From Burkholderiaceae bacterium (lineage in GTDB: Bacteria > Pseudomonadota > Gammaproteobacteria > Burkholderiales > Burkholderiaceae), in NCBI GenBank assembly GCA_021166835.1, contig JAJPEN010000006.1:1-64000 (forward strand): a stretch of DNA of 64,000 nt, given 5' to 3'. Positions 61,166 to 64,000 of this stretch are shown piece after piece. Position numbers and translations under genes: made by a program. Positions within the stretch are counted from its first letter, which is position 1. Every line of letters starts with the position of its first letter. The notes below the pieces were generated by a model. It made no database searches. It worked only from the letters and a program-made list of their open reading frames with translations, and was not told the DNA's origin.

Positions 61166-62760
61166 GAGAACAGTCCCCTGCGTTCGGCGGCGAGCTGCTT
61201 GCGGTCGATCTTGCCGTTCGCGTTGCGCGGCAGCGATCCCTCCACCCAGTCGATTCGCTGCGGCAGCATGTACGTCGGCAACCGATCGCGGCACTCCTTC
61301 AGCAGCCCGTCGGTATCGGCCGTCCGGCCTTCGGCAGGCACCGCGACCAGCACGATCGCCTGCCCCAGCGCCGGATGCTCGACGCCGAAGGCCGCCACCT
61401 CGGCCACCTGTCCGCTGGCGTAGACCGCCTCCTCGACCTCGGTGGGGCTTACGCGGTAGCCCGAGGTCTTGATCATCTCGTCGCGCCGGCTGACGAAATA
61501 GAGGAAGCCCTCCTCGTCGCGCTTCACGGTGTCTCCCGACCACACCGCCATCTCCGTGAGGACGAGCTCCTTGCGCTGCCCGGGGAGCGGCCGGAAGCGC
61601 TCGGCGGTCTTCTCCGGATCGTTCCAGTAGCCCAGCGAGACCAGCGCTCCGCGGTGCACGAGCTCGCCCGGCTCGCCCGGTGCGCATTCGGTGCCGTCGT
61701 CGCGCACGACGAGCACCTCGGCGTTCGGAATCGCCTTGCCGATCGACGTCGGCCGACGATCGACCTCCTCGGGCGGCAGGTAGGTCGATCGGAAGGCCTC
61801 GGTGAGGCCGTACATCAGGTAAGGCTTCGCGCTCGGCACGCGCCTGCGCAGCTCGGCGAGCGTGGCCGTGGGCATCGCCCCGCCCGAGTTCGTGAAGTAG
61901 CGAAGATGCGCATCGATCGACGCCGGCCAGTCGAGCGCCGCGAGCTGGATCCACAGCGGCGGCACGGCGGCGAGCCCCGTGATGCGCTCACGCACCAGCG
62001 CACGCAGCACGTCCTGCGGCAGCAGGTAGTTGTGCAGCACCGCGGTCGCTCCCACCAGGAAAGCGGTCGTCAACTGCGACATCCCGTAGTCGAAGGACAG
62101 CGGCAGCACCGCGAGGATGCGATCTTCGGCCGTGTTGCCGAGATAGGTCGAGACGCTGTGCGCGCCCTCCACGATGTTCCGGTGCGAGAGCACGACGCCC
62201 TTCGGACGGCCGGTGCTGCCGGACGTGTAGAGGATCGCCGCCATGTCCACGTCGAGCACGCGCGACACGGGCGAGCGGTCGTCGGACGCGGCAGCCATCG
62301 CGTCTTCCCAGCGTGCGACCCGGATGCCGCGACCTTCGTTCGCGGCGGGCAGGTCGTCGGCGCCGGCGCCGACGACGACCACGTGGCGCAGATCCGGCCC
62401 CGGCTCGTCGAGCGCGAGCAGGCTCGCGGCGCGCTGCGCGGTCGTCACCAGGATCTCGACATTGCAGTCGCGCGCGATGTAGGAGGCCTGCTCGGCCTTG
62501 AGCAGCGGGTTGATCGGCACGAAGACCGCACCAGCGCGCGCAGTGCCCCAGGTGGCGACGATCGTTTCGGCGCGCTTCTCGATCCAGATACCGATGCGCG
62601 CGGCGCGCGCAACGTCGAGCGAACGCAGCGCGGCGGCGAAACGCCGCACCTGGCCGGCCAGTTCGGCATACGAAAGCGCGGCCTTGCCGGCCACCAGGGC
62701 GGTCGATTCGGCACGACGGTCGGCCGACCGGTCGAGCAGGTCGGAAAACAATTCGGACAT
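61162..62760 (-). CDS. Acyl-CoA ligase (AMP-forming), exosortase A system-associated
   Basis: A 532-residue ANL-superfamily adenylating enzyme: ILYTSGSTGRPKGVVLSHRN is the P-loop, YGLTEAFRSTYLPPEE follows, and the C-terminal NGKIDRKQL contains the catalytic Lys. It should activate a carboxylic or amino acid as AMP ester and load CoA or the nearby acyl carrier protein. The ATG has GAGGAAGG upstream. It leads the four-gene minus strand operon and diverges from the carrier protein gene over 91 bases. Confidence 0.93.
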   Translation of the reverse strand: MSELFSDLLDRSADRRAESTALVAGKAALSYAELAGQVRRFAAALRSLDVARAARIGIWIEKRAETIVATWGTARAGAVFVPINPLLKAEQASYIARDCNVEILVTTAQRAASLLALDEPGPDLRHVVVVGAGADDLPAANEGRGIRVARWEDAMAAASDDRSPVSRVLDVDMAAILYTSGSTGRPKGVVLSHRNIVEGAHSVSTYLGNTAEDRILAVLPLSFDYGMSQLTTAFLVGATAVLHNYLLPQDVLRALVRERITGLAAVPPLWIQLAALDWPASIDAHLRYFTNSGGAMPTATLAELRRRVPSAKPYLMYGLTEAFRSTYLPPEEVDRRPTSIGKAIPNAEVLVVRDDGTECAPGEPGELVHRGALVSLGYWNDPEKTAERFRPLPGQRKELVLTEMAVWSGDTVKRDEEGFLYFVSRRDEMIKTSGYRVSPTEVEEAVYASGQVAEVAAFGVEHPALGQAIVLVAVPAEGRTADTDGLLKECRDRLPTYMLPQRIDWVEGSLPRNANGKIDRKQLAAERRGLFS

Positions 62761-62851
62761 GGAGCCTTCCTCGGGGAGCCCGCAGTGTATCGACTTCGCC
62801 CGGCGCCGGACGTCAGGTTTCTCACGTACCGGCTTTGGCAAGGAAGATAGA

Positions 62852-63145
62852 ATGCCCGCGAGACCCCATTCCCGGAACGGACTTCCATCGATGTTGTCCC
62901 GCGACTCGCTTCGAGCCATCCTGAGCGCACAGCTCGGGACGGCGTATCCGCCGTCCCACTTCGAGGAATCGACGCCGCTGCTCGGCAGCATCCCCGAGCT
63001 CGACTCGATGGCGGTCGTGGGCATTCTCGCCGCGATCGAGGACACCACCGGGATGGCCATCCCCGACGACGAGGTCAGTGCCGATGTATTTGCAACCTTC
63101 GGAACGCTGCGTGAATTCGTCGAGAGCCAGTGCAAGGCCGCGTGA
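62852..63145 (+). CDS. Acyl carrier protein, exosortase A system-associated
   Basis: A phosphopantetheine carrier protein. The attachment Ser is in SIPELDSMAVVGIL (S52 from ATG 62852, S39 from ATG 62891). AGGAAG five bases upstream favours 62852 (97 residues); family length favours 62891 (84 residues, MLSRDSLRAILSAQLG). TAGAAT at 62848-62853 could be a -10 instead, which would also favour the later start. It probably carries the substrate activated by the divergent ligase for the decarboxylase and amidotransferase. Confidence 0.87.
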   Translation: MPARPHSRNGLPSMLSRDSLRAILSAQLGTAYPPSHFEESTPLLGSIPELDSMAVVGILAAIEDTTGMAIPDDEVSADVFATFGTLREFVESQCKAA

Positions 63146-63149
63146 GGCG

Positions 63150-63827
63150 ATGCGGATCGCGCTGCGCTGGATTCTTGCGGGGTCGCTTTCGCTCGCCGCG
63201 TTTGCCGCTGCGGCGCAGGACCGCGCGCCGGCCGACGAACCACCGAGCACTCCGCTGCCGCGCGCCGTCGGACTGTGCGGAGAACTGGGCAACGCCTACG
63301 GTCCCTTCGACTACCGTACGGACAAGAACAAGCTCGGCGTGGTCGAAGCTTTCCACTTCACGCCGTCGGTCGAGAACCTGCAGCACGGCAAGTCGGGCTC
63401 GCTCGGCGGCGACCTCGACTACACGCTGCGCGCGTTCCCGAACCACCACCGCGCCCTGTACGCGATGATGCGCCTCGGCGAGCGTTCCGGCACGAGTACG
63501 GCGCACGGGGCACACTTTCCCGTGGAATGCTATTTCGAACGTGCGATTCGCTTCCGACCCGACGACGCGCAGGTGCACGCGCTCTACGGCTTCTTCCTGG
63601 TCAAGGGGAAGCGCCTGGACGAAGCCCGAAAGCAGTTCGAAGCGGCCGAGAAGCTCGATCCGCAGGACCCGCAGGTGCTCTACAACATCGGGCTCGGCTA
63701 CGCCGATCTGAAGGACTACGACAAGTCGCTGCAGTACGCGCACAAGGCCTACAAGGCCGGCGTTCGCTTCGGCGGATTGCGCGAGCGCCTGCAGCAGGCG
63801 GGTCGCTGGCGCGACGCGAGCGGTTGA
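63150..63827 (+). CDS. Periplasmic TPR-repeat protein
   Basis: A 225-residue exported protein: signal peptide WILAGSLSLAAFAAAAQ, a Cys/Gly/Tyr-containing domain (LCGELGNAYGPFDYRTDKNKLGVVEAFHF), then two to three TPR-like units (VECYFERAIRFRPDDAQVHALYGF, DEARKQFEAAEKLDPQDPQVLYNIG). It lies 4 bases after the carrier protein gene, so it is in the same unit. Function unknown; binding to the exported glycan or export proteins is possible. Confidence 0.82.
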   Translation: MRIALRWILAGSLSLAAFAAAAQDRAPADEPPSTPLPRAVGLCGELGNAYGPFDYRTDKNKLGVVEAFHFTPSVENLQHGKSGSLGGDLDYTLRAFPNHHRALYAMMRLGERSGTSTAHGAHFPVECYFERAIRFRPDDAQVHALYGFFLVKGKRLDEARKQFEAAEKLDPQDPQVLYNIGLGYADLKDYDKSLQYAHKAYKAGVRFGGLRERLQQAGRWRDASG

Positions 63828-63852
63828 TTCCCTCGAGCCCGTCGCCCATACC

Positions 63853-64000
63853 GTGAGCCGCATCGCGCGGGTGCGCGACGATCTGCGCCGCATGGGACTG
63901 GGCGGCTGGCTCGTCCACGCGTCCTCCACACTCGTTGCGCGTCTGAGCTTCGGCCGCGTGCGCGTGCTCGCACTGCGCTTCTACGTGCAGCCCGTGGCGC
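63853..64000 (+). CDS. Unidentified gene, 5-prime end only
   Basis: An open frame from GTG 63853 runs off the right edge after 49 codons (MSRIARVRDDLRRMGLGGWL to RFYVQPVA). It is 25 bases behind the TPR gene on the same strand. The start is basic and helical, ending in LRFYVQPVA, as in the N-termini of some acetyltransferase-like proteins near exosortase A carrier-protein genes. That is a guess from memory; no ribosome site or domain is visible. Confidence 0.4.
   Translation, partial: MSRIARVRDDLRRMGLGGWLVHASSTLVARLSFGRVRVLALRFYVQPVA

Noticed and set aside
1..64000. CRISPR arrays, tRNA or rRNA genes, prophage or plasmid modules
   Set aside because: No regularly spaced repeats, no cloverleaf or rRNA core sequences that I could find by eye, and no phage, integrase or replication genes other than the IS481 remnant.

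Overview
The window is about two-thirds G+C and gene-dense. It looks like a chromosomal piece of a high-GC betaproteobacterium, probably Burkholderiales-like. The gmk-rpoZ-spoT-greB order, a separate relA, an IS481 remnant and a full exosortase A (XrtA/PEP-CTERM) exopolysaccharide locus all fit that. Species cannot be read from the sequence.

Layout. 1-14285 is mostly housekeeping: the end of an amino-acid ABC permease, a decayed IS481 left end, a flavoprotein monooxygenase, gmk-rpoZ-spoT, greB, a small coiled-coil protein, pmbA, a half-length darP/yjgA with mog, a synthetase-type relA and mtfA. 14480-22104 is a four-gene + strand unit: initiating sugar-phosphate transferase, sensor kinase PrsK, sigma-54 activator PrsR and TPR lipoprotein PrsT. 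22233-24637 (minus strand) holds a UDP-sugar dehydrogenase/epimerase pair, followed by a lytic transglycosylase on the + strand. 25896-45612 is a nearly gapless run of 16 + strand genes: export lipoprotein, chain-length protein, tyrosine kinase, outer-membrane protein, ATPase, deacetylase, FemAB protein, exosortase A, glycosyltransferases, amidotransferase, O-ligase-like protein, methyltransferase and flippase. 45825-57182 is an accessory stretch with two large exported proteins sharing a C-terminal beta-propeller, an odd kinase, three methyltransferases and two glycosyltransferases. 57103-62760 is a tightly coupled minus strand operon (acyl-AMP ligase, PLP decarboxylase, asparagine-synthase homologue, deacetylase), divergent from an acyl carrier protein and a TPR protein at 62852-63827. 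A gene is cut off at the right edge.

How it works together (inference from known XrtA systems): the sugar transferase starts a lipid-linked glycan. The glycosyltransferases, TviB-type dehydrogenase and C4-epimerase extend and acidify it, and the flippase, chain-length protein, kinase and export lipoprotein move it out. XrtA would cut PEP-CTERM proteins so they can be joined to surface glycan, with PrsK/PrsR giving sigma-54 control. No PEP-CTERM substrate is encoded here.

Most interesting: (i) the two propeller proteins at 45825-53019, one behind a well-spaced sigma-54 promoter candidate, the other carrying a lyase-like N-terminus and heading an operon with a zinc-ribbon kinase and a methyltransferase; (ii) a 68-bp three-part hairpin repeat present twice in opposite orientation, each time between convergent genes; (iii) the ligase/ACP/decarboxylase/amidotransferase block, whose product is unknown. 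No gene-free stretch exceeds 300 bases.
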